A stretch of 64,000 nucleotides of DNA from QQWI01 sp964522015 (GTDB taxonomy: Bacteria; Bacillota; Clostridia; Peptostreptococcales; Acidaminobacteraceae), in the NCBI GenBank assembly GCA_964522015.1, contig CAZFST010000012.1, positions 41,159 to 105,158 of the forward strand, written 5' to 3'. This document shows, piece after piece, positions 41,243 to 50,066 of the stretch. The number at the start of each line of letters is the position of its first letter. Position 1 is the stretch's first letter. Under the pieces are notes generated by a model. That model saw only the letters and a program-made list of their open reading frames with translations, did not search any database and was not told the origin of the DNA. The position numbers were made by a program, and so were the translations under genes.

Positions 41243-42769
41243 CTACTTTAAGAATGACAAGGAGAAGGGTTTGCCTGCGATTTTTTCAAATAGTTCTGGG
41301 TAAGGGTGCAGGCCAGATGGCTTGATAATCTGTTCTTTTAAGAAGGCACCAAAAGCCTTTGGCTTATCTGTGATTTTTTGTGTACCATGGGCTTTATTGA
41401 AGGATTCTTCAAGCATGGCGCAAGTGACATCACCCATAAAGTAGTTATGAAGATAAATTGGGTGGGTGGTGTGATGAATCAAGAATGCCCATGGTGGATT
41501 CTCGCAGAATGGTTCTTCATTAAAGAGTCGTTTGGAGAGGCCCCAATACAAGTTGTGGACATCATCATGGGTCTCAACCTGATTTAGGTAGAGGGACTGG
41601 TCAAACAAGATGCGGTGTACCGATCTTAAGGCATTGACCTTTTGCCATGCTTTGATTTCTGCAAATCGCTCAGACACTTCCGCTGGGTCAAAGAAGCGGC
41701 TGTAGAATAGCGGATTTGTGAGGAAGCTACCAAAGAGATTGGCAATCCCTTCAGAAATGATGCCGCTAATGCCAAGGTTCATCAAATAATCTTCTGGATT
41801 GGATTCGAATGAGTGGACCCCATGGCCTGTCTCGTGGAGCATTACCCCGTATTCGCTATAAAGATCTTTAACATTGGCTAAGATTCTCGAGTCCTTGCCC
41901 ATCTCGATGGTAAAGTTGTAACCCCATTCGGACTTATTGGCACGGGAGAAGATATCGTAGGTAATATTCATTTTTGAAAGGTCGATATCAAACTCCAAGA
42001 AGAAGTCCCGTAGTACCGTATAATACTGGCTCATATCTACTTTTTCATTGAGAGCTGGGGCAAGCTTAGCAGAAATAAAACTTTCATCCCAAGGCATGAT
42101 CACCGTATCGTCTAAGAATTTTTTGGCGTAAGTCTCACGGGCCTGCTTCATTTTTGGTAGCATCTCTTGGACTTCTTGCTCCCAAGTGCTGAAGATCCCA
42201 GGATGTAGCTCGTCGTCTTCAAGGCTCATGGCCACAAAGCTCTCTTTGCCCCGAAGGGTTGCCAGTTCTTTTCGCATGTTAAGGAGTTCCACAAAACCCG
42301 CTGCCATCAATGGCTCATTGATTTGATTCTTAGCCATATAAGCGGCTTTTCGGCGATCTCTATTTTCTTCTTTGGCAAGAATCTGGGCCAATTCCACGCC
42401 GTTGATTTCTCTATCTTCAAAAACCACTCGGTGGGTATTGAGCACTTGAGATAGGGCTGTTGTCTTTTGCGTAATTTTTCGCATGAGGGCATTGACTTCC
42501 GGTGATAAGTGAAAGGGTTCAAATCGCTTGAACAGCAATTCTAAGCGTCTTTTGTCTTCTGGGGTTATGGCCTGCTCCATTGCAGCCTTAACCACCTGAA
42601 AATTAGCTGGATCCTCATATAGACCATTCATCACCTGCTCTGCAGCGTCAAGGCCTAGGTCGTAGCCTGCTGTATATTGAACCCAAGAAAGCTGTGAATA
42701 GTGAACTTCTGCTTTTTTTAGTGCTTCTACCAAATCATTGAGTGCTGTGATATCTTTCAGTGTTTCCAT
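41243..42769 (-). CDS. M3-like zinc metallopeptidase (oligoendopeptidase type)
   Basis: A 508-residue cytoplasmic gluzincin. The zinc site HETGH lies near residue 315 (YGVMLHETGHGVHSFES), with the third ligand Glu expected in GIISEGIANLFG about 26 residues later. The helical rest of the protein and lack of a signal peptide fit the M3/M2 clan of oligopeptide-cleaving enzymes. It probably recycles intracellular peptides. AGGAGA precedes the ATG. A catabolite-response-like sequence at 42847-42859 lies about 80 bp upstream. Confidence 0.85.
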   Translation of the reverse strand: METLKDITALNDLVEALKKAEVHYSQLSWVQYTAGYDLGLDAAEQVMNGLYEDPANFQVVKAAMEQAITPEDKRRLELLFKRFEPFHLSPEVNALMRKITQKTTALSQVLNTHRVVFEDREINGVELAQILAKEENRDRRKAAYMAKNQINEPLMAAGFVELLNMRKELATLRGKESFVAMSLEDDELHPGIFSTWEQEVQEMLPKMKQARETYAKKFLDDTVIMPWDESFISAKLAPALNEKVDMSQYYTVLRDFFLEFDIDLSKMNITYDIFSRANKSEWGYNFTIEMGKDSRILANVKDLYSEYGVMLHETGHGVHSFESNPEDYLMNLGISGIISEGIANLFGSFLTNPLFYSRFFDPAEVSERFAEIKAWQKVNALRSVHRILFDQSLYLNQVETHDDVHNLYWGLSKRLFNEEPFCENPPWAFLIHHTTHPIYLHNYFMGDVTCAMLEESFNKAHGTQKITDKPKAFGAFLKEQIIKPSGLHPYPELFEKIAGKPFSLSFLK

Positions 42770-42846
42770 TGAATCTCCTATTCTCTTTTGAATTTTTATG
42801 ACCTTGAGCTCAACAAAAGCTCCGCCTATACTATTAGCATCCCACA

Positions 42847-42859
42847 GGAAAGCGTTTCC
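42847..42859. promoter_or_regulatory. Possible catabolite-response-like site
   Basis: GGAAAGCGTTTCC has palindromic arms around GCG and resembles CcpA cre sites (TGAAANCGNTTTCA), with mismatches at the ends. It lies upstream of the peptidase gene. The match is moderate. Confidence 0.3.
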
Positions 42860-42923
42860 GTCTAGGCTTTTGCAACAAATTTAAGGTTCACTTAAGCCAA
42901 TTTAATTCTATATTCATGTGGTT

Positions 42924-44438
42924 TTATAGTCCTATGCCAACATATTTAAGTTGTAAATAATCCTCTATGCCGTATTTACCGCCTTCGCGGCCATAGCCAC
43001 TCATTTTCACCCCGCCAAAAGGGGCTTGGGCCGAGCTGATTCTCCCAGTATTGATGCCGATCATGCCGTAATCCAGTCCCTCTTGAACCCGTATGGCCCG
43101 ACTTAAATTCTCAGTAAAAGCATAGGCAGATAAGCCGTATGGTGTGTCATTGGCCATTTTAAGGGCTTCTTCTTCTGTATCAAATACCATAATAGGCACC
43201 ACTGGGCCAAAGGTTTCTTCTCTGGCAATCCTCATATCGGCTGTGACCCTGGTGATAACTGTGGGTGGAAACAAATATCCCCCCAGTGATTGATCAACTC
43301 CTTGGGTCCCGGTAAGCCCTTGGTTTCCAACACCTTCTTTGGCTTGTTGTCCCTGCCGGTACCCAACTCCCCCACAAAGACACATAGCCCCACGCTCTAG
43401 GGCATCCCCCACGTGGTCACTTATTTTGTTAAAGCCATCCCCATCAATAATGGGACCCATATCAACGGATTCAAACCCATTGCCCACCTTTAACTGGGCC
43501 ACCTTAGCAAGAAGTTTTTCCGTGTACGCCTCTAAAACCCCTCTTTGAACAAGCACCCGATTGGTAGCTATGCATACCTGGCCACAATTCCTGAACTTTG
43601 AATCCAGTGTCCCTAAAACCGCCTTATCTAAATTCGCATCCTCAAACACAATCAAAGGCGCATGACCACCCAGCTCCAAAGAGAGCTTTTTCAAGGTTTG
43701 ACCAGACTGTGACGCCAAAATTTGCCCAACTTCTGTAGATCCCGTGAAGGAAACTTTTCTGATGCCCTTATGGGCCATCATCTGTCTGCCTATCTGTGGG
43801 CCATCTCCAGCTACGAGCTGACACACCCCAGGAGGGAACCTCACTTGATCTAAGAGTTCAAAAAACTTAACCGCCGTTAAAGGGGTTTGTTCCGCGGGTT
43901 TCACCACCACTGTACAACCTGCAGCCAAGGCCGGTGCCAATTTTCTAACAAACATGGCCAGGGGAAAATTCCACGGTGTAATAATTCCCACTGGACCAAT
44001 GGGCTCTTTCAAAACGGACAACCGCATCCCCGGGGTATGGGTTTCCAAAATATCGCCGCTTACACGGATGCCTTCCTCTGCATACCACTGCACATAGCTG
44101 GCAGCATACCGCACCTCGCCCAAGGCCTCAGCAATTGGCTTGCCTTGTTCCCGCGTCATCACCTGCGCCAATTCACTTTCCTTAGCCACCATCAGCCCAT
44201 GGAGCTTTCGCAGGAGCGCCGCCCGCTCATAAGCGGTGGTGCGCTTCCAGTCCAAAAACGCCGTCACCGCCCCATCTAGGGCCCTGTCAACATCCTGTGG
44301 CCCCGCCACGGCCTGGTAGCCCACAACACTGAGATCGTAGGGATTGTAAACCGGAAAATCCTGACCCAATAAACCCTTTGTAAAAGCACCATTGATATAT
44401 AGTTGCCCCTGGATTGCTTCAAACGACGGGATTGCCAT
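42924..44438 (-). CDS. NAD(P)-dependent succinate-semialdehyde-type dehydrogenase
   Basis: An aldehyde dehydrogenase of about 504 residues. Features are TPWNFPLAMFVRKLAPALAAGCT near residue 155, the general-base motif LELGGHAPLIVFEDANLDKA near 256, and the catalytic Cys in NCGQVCIATNR near 290. Overall it is closest to the GabD group, oxidising succinate semialdehyde or a related short-chain aldehyde. I start at the internal ATG with AGGAGG 4 bp upstream. A Gln/Gly-rich insert (YRQGQQAKEGVGNQGLTGTQ, near 385) is not typical of the family. No gab transporter or aminotransferase is adjacent. Confidence 0.88.
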   Translation of the reverse strand: MAIPSFEAIQGQLYINGAFTKGLLGQDFPVYNPYDLSVVGYQAVAGPQDVDRALDGAVTAFLDWKRTTAYERAALLRKLHGLMVAKESELAQVMTREQGKPIAEALGEVRYAASYVQWYAEEGIRVSGDILETHTPGMRLSVLKEPIGPVGIITPWNFPLAMFVRKLAPALAAGCTVVVKPAEQTPLTAVKFFELLDQVRFPPGVCQLVAGDGPQIGRQMMAHKGIRKVSFTGSTEVGQILASQSGQTLKKLSLELGGHAPLIVFEDANLDKAVLGTLDSKFRNCGQVCIATNRVLVQRGVLEAYTEKLLAKVAQLKVGNGFESVDMGPIIDGDGFNKISDHVGDALERGAMCLCGGVGYRQGQQAKEGVGNQGLTGTQGVDQSLGGYLFPPTVITRVTADMRIAREETFGPVVPIMVFDTEEEALKMANDTPYGLSAYAFTENLSRAIRVQEGLDYGMIGINTGRISSAQAPFGGVKMSGYGREGGKYGIEDYLQLKYVGIGL

Positions 44439-44500
44439 ATTGCCTCCTATGTGGACTGTTTGCCAGTGATTAAAATTCACTAAAAAATTGTCGGTTTCAT

Positions 44501-44529
44501 TTGATTATGGGTAAAAATGAGACTATACT
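44501..44529 (+). promoter_or_regulatory. Promoter of the DUF948-like gene
   Basis: TTGATT (44501-44506) and TATACT (44524-44529) are 17 bp apart, about 80 bp upstream of the start codon. Confidence 0.55.
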
Positions 44530-44608
44530 GGTACTATAGCTTTAAGACAGAACCTTTCACTTATTATACCAGTCCCATATCATTTAGAACACCCTTGGAG
44601 GTCATACC

Positions 44609-45109
44609 ATGTCTGCAATCAGCCCAGCTTTTATTTTAAATGCGCTTCAAAATTCGACTTTAGCCGTAGCAACCCCAGTTAGTGGGGATACCATGATCAA
44701 CATCACTGCCATTACAGATATTTTTTACTTATTCTTTTGGATTGCCTTAGTCGGGGTCATGGGTTTTGTGATGCTGATTTTATTCAAATTTTATCAGACT
44801 GTAAAAGATTTTAGGGCCATTGTGGCAGATAACCGTAAAAATATCAATTTGATTATCAATCAAATCCCTCAAATTACGCAAAATATACAAGAAGTGACCA
44901 CTGAAGTGAGCCATGCCACCCAAAAATTCCGTCCTACGGTGGATAATATTGCCGATGCCAGTGAAAGCACCACTGAAACCATTAAAAATAACAATCCGAT
45001 CAACGAAACCATTATCAGTGCCTATAAAACCGTCAACAATGTCCATAAGTTGGTGGAAAGCTTTAATAAAAAACATGATAAAAATTCTCCGACAAATTCA
45101 GAAAATTAA
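44609..45109 (+). CDS. Membrane-anchored coiled-coil protein, DUF948-like
   Basis: A 166-residue protein with one transmembrane helix near residues 38-63 (IFYLFFWIALVGVMGFVMLILF) and a long helical, heptad-like cytoplasmic region (ITQNIQEVTTEVSHATQKFRPTVDNIADASES) ending in a hydrophilic tail. This resembles DUF948 general-stress proteins of Firmicutes. Role unknown. GGAGG precedes the ATG. abrB follows with its own promoter. Confidence 0.65.
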   Translation: MSAISPAFILNALQNSTLAVATPVSGDTMINITAITDIFYLFFWIALVGVMGFVMLILFKFYQTVKDFRAIVADNRKNINLIINQIPQITQNIQEVTTEVSHATQKFRPTVDNIADASESTTETIKNNNPINETIISAYKTVNNVHKLVESFNKKHDKNSPTNSEN

Positions 45110-45228
45110 ATTATTTTGTTTAGAGCCTGTAAGAAGGGGTAATTTATGGATGAATTCATTGTTTGCGCCCATCTTGGCGTAAAACCCCTTTTGAAGACAA
45201 TTTGTTAGTAAATATTTTCAGAAAAAGG

Positions 45229-45257
45229 TTGACTTATTCTGTAAAGACTGTTACTAT
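45229..45257 (+). promoter_or_regulatory. abrB promoter
   Basis: TTGACT (45229-45234) and TACTAT (45252-45257) are exactly 17 bp apart, 49 bp upstream of the abrB ATG. Confidence 0.75.
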
Positions 45258-45306
45258 TTTAAGTGAGCAAATTGTCGAAAAAATGCTTAATTTGAGGAGG
45301 AATATT

Positions 45307-45549
45307 ATGAAATCAACAGGTATCGTTAGAAAAGTGGATGAATTAGGTCGTGTGGTAATTCCAATTGAATTGAGAAGAACACTCTCAATCGGTGAAAAAG
45401 ATGCGCTTGAAATTTTTACAGAAGCTGACACAATCATCTTGAAAAAGTATGAGCCAGCTTGTATCTTCTGCGGCCAAGCAAAAGGCGTTAGAAACTTGAT
45501 GGGTAAGAACATCTGCCCAGAATGTATCACTAACATCGGTAACCTTTAA
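45307..45549 (+). CDS. abrB: AbrB-family transition-state regulator
   Basis: An 80-residue DNA-binding protein. The N-terminal swapped-hairpin domain is clear (MKSTGIVRKVDELGRVVIPIELRRTL). The C-terminal half has two Cys-x2-Cys pairs (CIFCGQ and CPEC), a possible zinc knuckle common in clostridial AbrB/SpoVT-type proteins. It likely controls growth-phase genes. GAGGAGG precedes the ATG; the longer upstream reading frame is not used. A terminator follows immediately. Confidence 0.94.
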   Translation: MKSTGIVRKVDELGRVVIPIELRRTLSIGEKDALEIFTEADTIILKKYEPACIFCGQAKGVRNLMGKNICPECITNIGNL

Positions 45550-45556
45550 TTCAAAC

Positions 45557-45590
45557 AAAAAACCTTTCACTTGTGTGAAAGGTTTTTTTT
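45557..45590. terminator. Terminator of abrB
   Basis: AAAAAACCTTTCAC pairs with GTGAAAGGTTTTTT around TTGT, with flanking A and T runs; it works in both directions for abrB and the convergent rsmI operon. Confidence 0.9.
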
Positions 45591-45635
45591 ATGCCTTTGA
45601 TCTTTCATTTTACGTGTTTACATTTTTTCTTAGTT

Positions 45636-46445
45636 TCATTTTTCTGAGGCCAACTTATAAAGTGCCTGCCGATCCACATTGTGTAGCTTTGCCAGCTCCT
45701 TGACCACATCTTTGATCCGTTCCCCAGCCAAAACCCGTGCCCGCACCATTTCAAGCACCACATCCTCACCAATGGCCTCCACCACAGGCACATGACCACC
45801 TACCACTATCACATATTCACCCCTTGGCTCATTGGTCTCATAGTAAGTGACGGCTTCTGAGAGGGTGGTATGCAAATAGGTTTCGTAGCGTTTAGTGAGT
45901 TCACGGGCTAATGTGATCTGACGGTCCCCAAAAACCAGCAATAGGTCTGCCAAGGTCTTTTGAACCCGGTGAGGAGATTCGTAAAAAATAAGGGTCGATG
46001 CCAGTTCTTTTAACTTTTCTAGCCGCTGCTTGCGCTTATTTCTATCCAAAAAACCCTCATAATGAAAAGGCTGAGTGGCCAGTTGAGAAGCCACCACCGC
46101 AGTGACCATGGCACTAGCCCCAGGTAAAACCGTATATTCAATGCCTTCTAAAATACAGGCCTTGATCAAAACCTCACCAGGGTCCGAAATCCCAGGCATC
46201 CCAGCATCGCTCACCAGTGCCACTTGCTTACCACCCCGCAAATGCTCTAAAATCTGCTGAGTTCCGTATTGCTCATTATGCTCGTGATAACTAATCAGGG
46301 GCTTTTTAATCTCATAATGATTCAGTAATTTAATGGTGGTGCGGGTATCCTCACAAGCAATTAAATCCGCATTTTTAAGGGTTTCAATCACCCGATAGGT
46401 CACATCCCCTAAATTGCCAATGGGTGTTGGACAGATAAATAACAT
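45636..46445 (-). CDS. rsmI: 16S rRNA (cytidine1402-2'-O)-methyltransferase RsmI
   Basis: A protein of about 269 residues in the tetrapyrrole-methylase fold: PTPIGNLGDVTYR near the start, CEDTRTT, SYHEHNE, ALVSDAGMPGISDPG near residue 80, and FYESPHRVQKTL near 153. It 2'-O-methylates C1402 of 16S rRNA. GGCGG precedes adjacent GTG and ATG starts; I use the ATG. It is the last gene of the tmk-holB-ricT-trmN6 operon. Confidence 0.95.
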   Translation of the reverse strand: MLFICPTPIGNLGDVTYRVIETLKNADLIACEDTRTTIKLLNHYEIKKPLISYHEHNEQYGTQQILEHLRGGKQVALVSDAGMPGISDPGEVLIKACILEGIEYTVLPGASAMVTAVVASQLATQPFHYEGFLDRNKRKQRLEKLKELASTLIFYESPHRVQKTLADLLLVFGDRQITLARELTKRYETYLHTTLSEAVTYYETNEPRGEYVIVVGGHVPVVEAIGEDVVLEMVRARVLAGERIKDVVKELAKLHNVDRQALYKLASEK

Positions 46446-46486
46446 CACAGCCGCCTTTCTCAGTTGATTTCACCACTGATTCTCAG

Positions 46487-47278
46487 TTAGTCCACAGTAT
46501 CCCTTGAAGGCTCAAAAACATCCATGGTGGCCTCTTCGTAGATCTTATAAATCTCCGCCGTATAGTCCCCATTCTCCTGATAAACCACAAGAGGGGCATC
46601 AAACCTCAGTTCTTGGCCGCCATACTTAACAAATCGCATCAACATAATATTGGGTTTGCCATCAGCCTTTGGCTGCACAAATCGAATTTGCTTGGGTTCA
46701 AGCCGATACGCCCTTGCAACCGCCACAACATCCACCAACCGGTCCGGCCGGTGAACCATATAAAAAACCCCGCTGGGTTTTAACACATGATAAGCCGCCT
46801 TAAAAAGATCCTCTAAAGTACACGCCACCTCATGACGAGAAAGGGTCTTATAATCCGTTTCATTTTGAAGACCCGCTTTAGCTTTAAAATAGGGGGGATT
46901 TGAAGTAACCACATCCATACAACTCTTTTTAAAGTGTGTGGTGATGTCTTTGATATCCATTGTCTCAATAGTGATCAGGTGTTCTAGGCCATTAAGGGCC
47001 ACGCTGCGCTTGGCCATATGTGAGACCTCGGCTTGCAGCTCAATTCCAGTAATATGAGCCGCTCTGGTCCTTGCACTTAATAGAAGGGGGATAATACCCG
47101 TTCCCGTACCTAAATCCATCACAAACTGGCCCTTGTCCACCGCTGAAAAATGAGCCAATAGAACAGCATCAATCCCAAAACTAAACCATTTAGGATTTTG
47201 TATGATTTTAAGGCCATCTCTTTGAAGATCATCAATTCGCTCATCTTTTTTTAGTGCCTTTTCATCCTGAGTATTCAT
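46487..47278 (-). CDS. tRNA1(Val) (adenine37-N6)-methyltransferase-like protein
   Basis: A 263-residue SAM-dependent methyltransferase: SFGIDAVLLAHF near residue 33, MDLGTGTGIIPLL near 55, and the N6-adenine motif NPPYFKAKAG near 128. This is the TrmN6/YfiC (YabB in Bacillus) family. AAGGA precedes the ATG. It lies between ricT and rsmI, the conserved Firmicutes order. Confidence 0.9.
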   Translation of the reverse strand: MNTQDEKALKKDERIDDLQRDGLKIIQNPKWFSFGIDAVLLAHFSAVDKGQFVMDLGTGTGIIPLLLSARTRAAHITGIELQAEVSHMAKRSVALNGLEHLITIETMDIKDITTHFKKSCMDVVTSNPPYFKAKAGLQNETDYKTLSRHEVACTLEDLFKAAYHVLKPSGVFYMVHRPDRLVDVVAVARAYRLEPKQIRFVQPKADGKPNIMLMRFVKYGGQELRFDAPLVVYQENGDYTAEIYKIYEEATMDVFEPSRDTVD

Positions 47279-47366
47279 CTGGTCCTTACTCCCTATTCAA
47301 AAATCAGTAAAAAGGAGATGCTAGCGTTAGCATCTCACTAAAGTTAGCATCCCCCTACCAATCTGT

Positions 47367-48332
47367 TTATTCAAAGAATTCGTCTGCTTGATCTTCCAGT
47401 TGGGCGACATCAGCGCCTGCATCAGCACCGCCATCGGCCCCGTGTCCACCACAACCACCGCCTTCACAATTCTTTTTTGAAGGTTTTGGCTGTTTTTTGT
47501 CCACCCGAATCAGCACGCTATTGCTATATTCGTGCCACTCATCACTGAGCTCATCTTGGCCATTTTCTTTGGTTTTACCAGTCATCAATTTTACTTTGAC
47601 TTTTTCCTTTAGAATGCTGGTGTAAAAGACAATTGCTAGGCCATCTGGAGTCTTGACCCGCTCCCCAATTTTAGGCATTTCTTTATTGAGTTCACGGTAG
47701 GTGTCATATTCGTAGCGAAGACAACACATTAAACGACCACAGATCCCTGATATCTTTGTAGGATTAAGAGACAAACTTTGATCTTTAGCCATTTTAATTG
47801 AAACCGGCACAAAATCACCCAACCAAGTAGCACAGCATAATTTATAACCACAAGGGCCAATGCCGTTCATCATTTTGGCTTCATCTCTTACCCCGATTTG
47901 ACGGAGTTCGATACGAGTTCTAAACACAGCCGCAAGATCTTTAACCAAATCTCTAAAGTCAACACGACCATCAGCCGTAAAATAGAAAATAACTTTGTTA
48001 TTATCAAAAGTGTATTCTACTTCAATCAGTTTCATATCCAGTGAATGTTCAGCAATTTTTGCAGAACACACATCAAAAGCCTCTTTGCTACGTTCAATAT
48101 TTTCTTCGTGAATGGACTTATCATTCTCATCAGCCAATCTTAAAACCGGCTTAAGGGGTGAGACCAACTCAGATTCTGGTACCTCTTTTGGGCCGACCAC
48201 CACAAAACCATATTCGATGCCACGGACTGTTTCAACAATCACCGCATCATCCTTTTTTATTTCCCAATCACCTGGATCAAAATAATACACTTTACCGGCT
48301 TTTTTAAAGCGTACGCCGATGACTTTAACCAT
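47367..48332 (-). CDS. ricT: PSP1-domain protein RicT (YaaT)
   Basis: A 321-residue protein with the PSP1 core and a cysteine-rich centre (GPCGYKLCCATWLGD, ISGICGRLMCCLRYEYD). In Bacillus RicT joins RicA and RicF in a complex with [4Fe-4S] clusters that affects RNase Y maturation and phosphorelay. The C-terminus is Cys/Gly rich (NCEGGGCGGHGADGGADAGA), an extra low-complexity tail. The gene overlaps holB by 8 bp with AGGAGG before the ATG. Confidence 0.93.
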   Translation of the reverse strand: MVKVIGVRFKKAGKVYYFDPGDWEIKKDDAVIVETVRGIEYGFVVVGPKEVPESELVSPLKPVLRLADENDKSIHEENIERSKEAFDVCSAKIAEHSLDMKLIEVEYTFDNNKVIFYFTADGRVDFRDLVKDLAAVFRTRIELRQIGVRDEAKMMNGIGPCGYKLCCATWLGDFVPVSIKMAKDQSLSLNPTKISGICGRLMCCLRYEYDTYRELNKEMPKIGERVKTPDGLAIVFYTSILKEKVKVKLMTGKTKENGQDELSDEWHEYSNSVLIRVDKKQPKPSKKNCEGGGCGGHGADGGADAGADVAQLEDQADEFFE

Positions 48333-49281
48333 GAAGAGCCTCCTGTATACGATAAAGCACTGCCTCAGTCACCAATTGATAGTTCTGTTGCCGCTTAAGG
48401 GCAACCATTGCTTCGTCAATGGCTTCTATACAACTAATCAGTGCAAGTGATGTCACATATTGAGTACATTGTACCATGTTTTGGCGCTTAAAAGATAGTC
48501 TAAGTAAGTCCTCACTGCCACCTTCTTTTATGAGCATCACATCTTGAAACCAAACACGGCCAATTTCAAGTAATACTTCAATGTCATCTTTCAATGTATC
48601 AAAAACAACCATGTGTTTTAGCCACTTTGACGCTTTGTTTTCACATAGACCTTCCAGTATCAGAAAAAATTTCTCAACACCTTCGCAAAAAACCTGGTCT
48701 TCTTGCCATCGTATATAATGACCCATGCTACCCATTGCGATCCCCACCAGCTGCTCGTCCACTTTCAAGCCACGGACTTGGATTAATGATATCAGCTGAT
48801 CCATTGTGAGGGGGTGAAAGGGAATTCGAATTAGCCGACTTCTTATAGTTGGCAAAAGTTTATAGGCATTATCAGTCATTAAAAGAAAAAGCGCATGACC
48901 TGGTGGTTCTTCTATTAATTTTAAAAGTTTATTTTGAGCCTGCTCTGTCATGGCGGGCGCATCGTCAATCAGGACAATTTTAAGCTCTGATAAAAAGGGC
49001 TTCATGTGAATAAAGCTGTGTAGCCCTTCTATTTGTTCTGTTTTTATGGTAGTGCCATCCGCTGTTACGCACAGAAAGTCAGGATGATTATCGGTTTCAA
49101 ACTTGGCTTCTAAATCAATTTGCTTGCCACAAAGCAATGATTTTGCCAGAGTCCTCGCAAATGTGAATTTACCAATCCCATCAACACCTTCAAAACAATA
49201 GGCATGGGCTAATGAACCATTTTGGGCAATTTGATTGAAATACGCTTTTTGTTGCTCATGGCCGATAATGGTTTCAAACAT
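48325..49281 (-). CDS. holB: DNA polymerase III delta' subunit
   Basis: A protein of about 318 residues from the clamp-loader AAA+ family. It opens with FETIIGHEQQKAYFNQ and a P-loop region (CFEGVDGIGKFTFAR near 30), then KIVLIDDAPAMTEQAQNKLLKLIEEPP and the sensor LPTIRSRLIRIPF. The zinc-binding cysteines of the gamma subunit are absent, as for delta'. I start at the ATG overlapping the tmk stop by 8 bp, with AAGGGA upstream. Confidence 0.93.
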   Translation of the reverse strand: MFETIIGHEQQKAYFNQIAQNGSLAHAYCFEGVDGIGKFTFARTLAKSLLCGKQIDLEAKFETDNHPDFLCVTADGTTIKTEQIEGLHSFIHMKPFLSELKIVLIDDAPAMTEQAQNKLLKLIEEPPGHALFLLMTDNAYKLLPTIRSRLIRIPFHPLTMDQLISLIQVRGLKVDEQLVGIAMGSMGHYIRWQEDQVFCEGVEKFFLILEGLCENKASKWLKHMVVFDTLKDDIEVLLEIGRVWFQDVMLIKEGGSEDLLRLSFKRQNMVQCTQYVTSLALISCIEAIDEAMVALKRQQNYQLVTEAVLYRIQEALHG

Positions 49282-50032
49282 GTTCAGTGGTTCCCTTCTT
49301 GTCAACTGAGCCTTTTGTTGCTTCATTCCCTTGTGCTTCTTTATAGCCTTTTGCTTCAATTAATACCTGTACCTGTTCAAAAATCATCTCGTGAATTTCT
49401 TCAATGGGCTTGAACTTCCCATCCCGCATACAAGGGACACGGACCCAATCACACATGGCACCCACCTTTTGAGCACACTGGTAAGCTCTTAATACATGAC
49501 TCTCATCTCGTTCGTGGATATCTTTGGTGTCTGTGCCATCAATTTTATTGGCCCGGTCTCGTATCACGGCTAAAGAATGTTCAAATGGCACATCTAAAAA
49601 GAAGGTGGTATCTGGTTTTGGAATGCCCATCACATGGTATTCGAAATTCTCAAGCCAAAGGATAAAATCTTTGATTTGAGAATCATTTTCAAATTTTGTG
49701 GCCTGATGAACCATATTGGCCGTTGTATAGCGATCGGCAATAATAATGCCCCCCGCCTGATAAAAATCTTGCCAATCTTTTTTATACGAGGCGTATCGGT
49801 CCACAGCAAAAAAAACTGATGCCGCGAAGGGACTGACATCGTCAGCGGTCTTTCCAAACTCCCCCCGTAAATACATCTTAACCGGTGCGGAAGCTTCACT
49901 TGTATAATTAGGGAAACTCACTAACTTCACGGGATAACCCATGGCTTCAATCCGTTGCAGTAAGCGATTACTTTGAGTTTCTTTACCACTACCATCATTT
50001 GCTTCTATTGTAATCAATAAACCCGAAGACAT
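49274..50032 (-). CDS. tmk: Thymidylate kinase
   Basis: A protein of about 252 residues with the P-loop EANDGSGKETQ near residue 8, DRY(A/T) motifs (VDRYAS, ADRYTT) and a LID region (RDRANKIDGTDTKDIHERDE). It phosphorylates dTMP to dTDP. It is about 40 residues longer than classical TMK; the longer form occurs in Clostridia. The C-terminal tail (QGNEATKGSVDKKGTTEHV) is low complexity. GTG and ATG starts are adjacent; I use ATG. Confidence 0.9.
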   Translation of the reverse strand: MSSGLLITIEANDGSGKETQSNRLLQRIEAMGYPVKLVSFPNYTSEASAPVKMYLRGEFGKTADDVSPFAASVFFAVDRYASYKKDWQDFYQAGGIIIADRYTTANMVHQATKFENDSQIKDFILWLENFEYHVMGIPKPDTTFFLDVPFEHSLAVIRDRANKIDGTDTKDIHERDESHVLRAYQCAQKVGAMCDWVRVPCMRDGKFKPIEEIHEMIFEQVQVLIEAKGYKEAQGNEATKGSVDKKGTTEHV

Positions 50033-50066
50033 CACCCATCACCATTCCCTTATAAAAAATTTAATA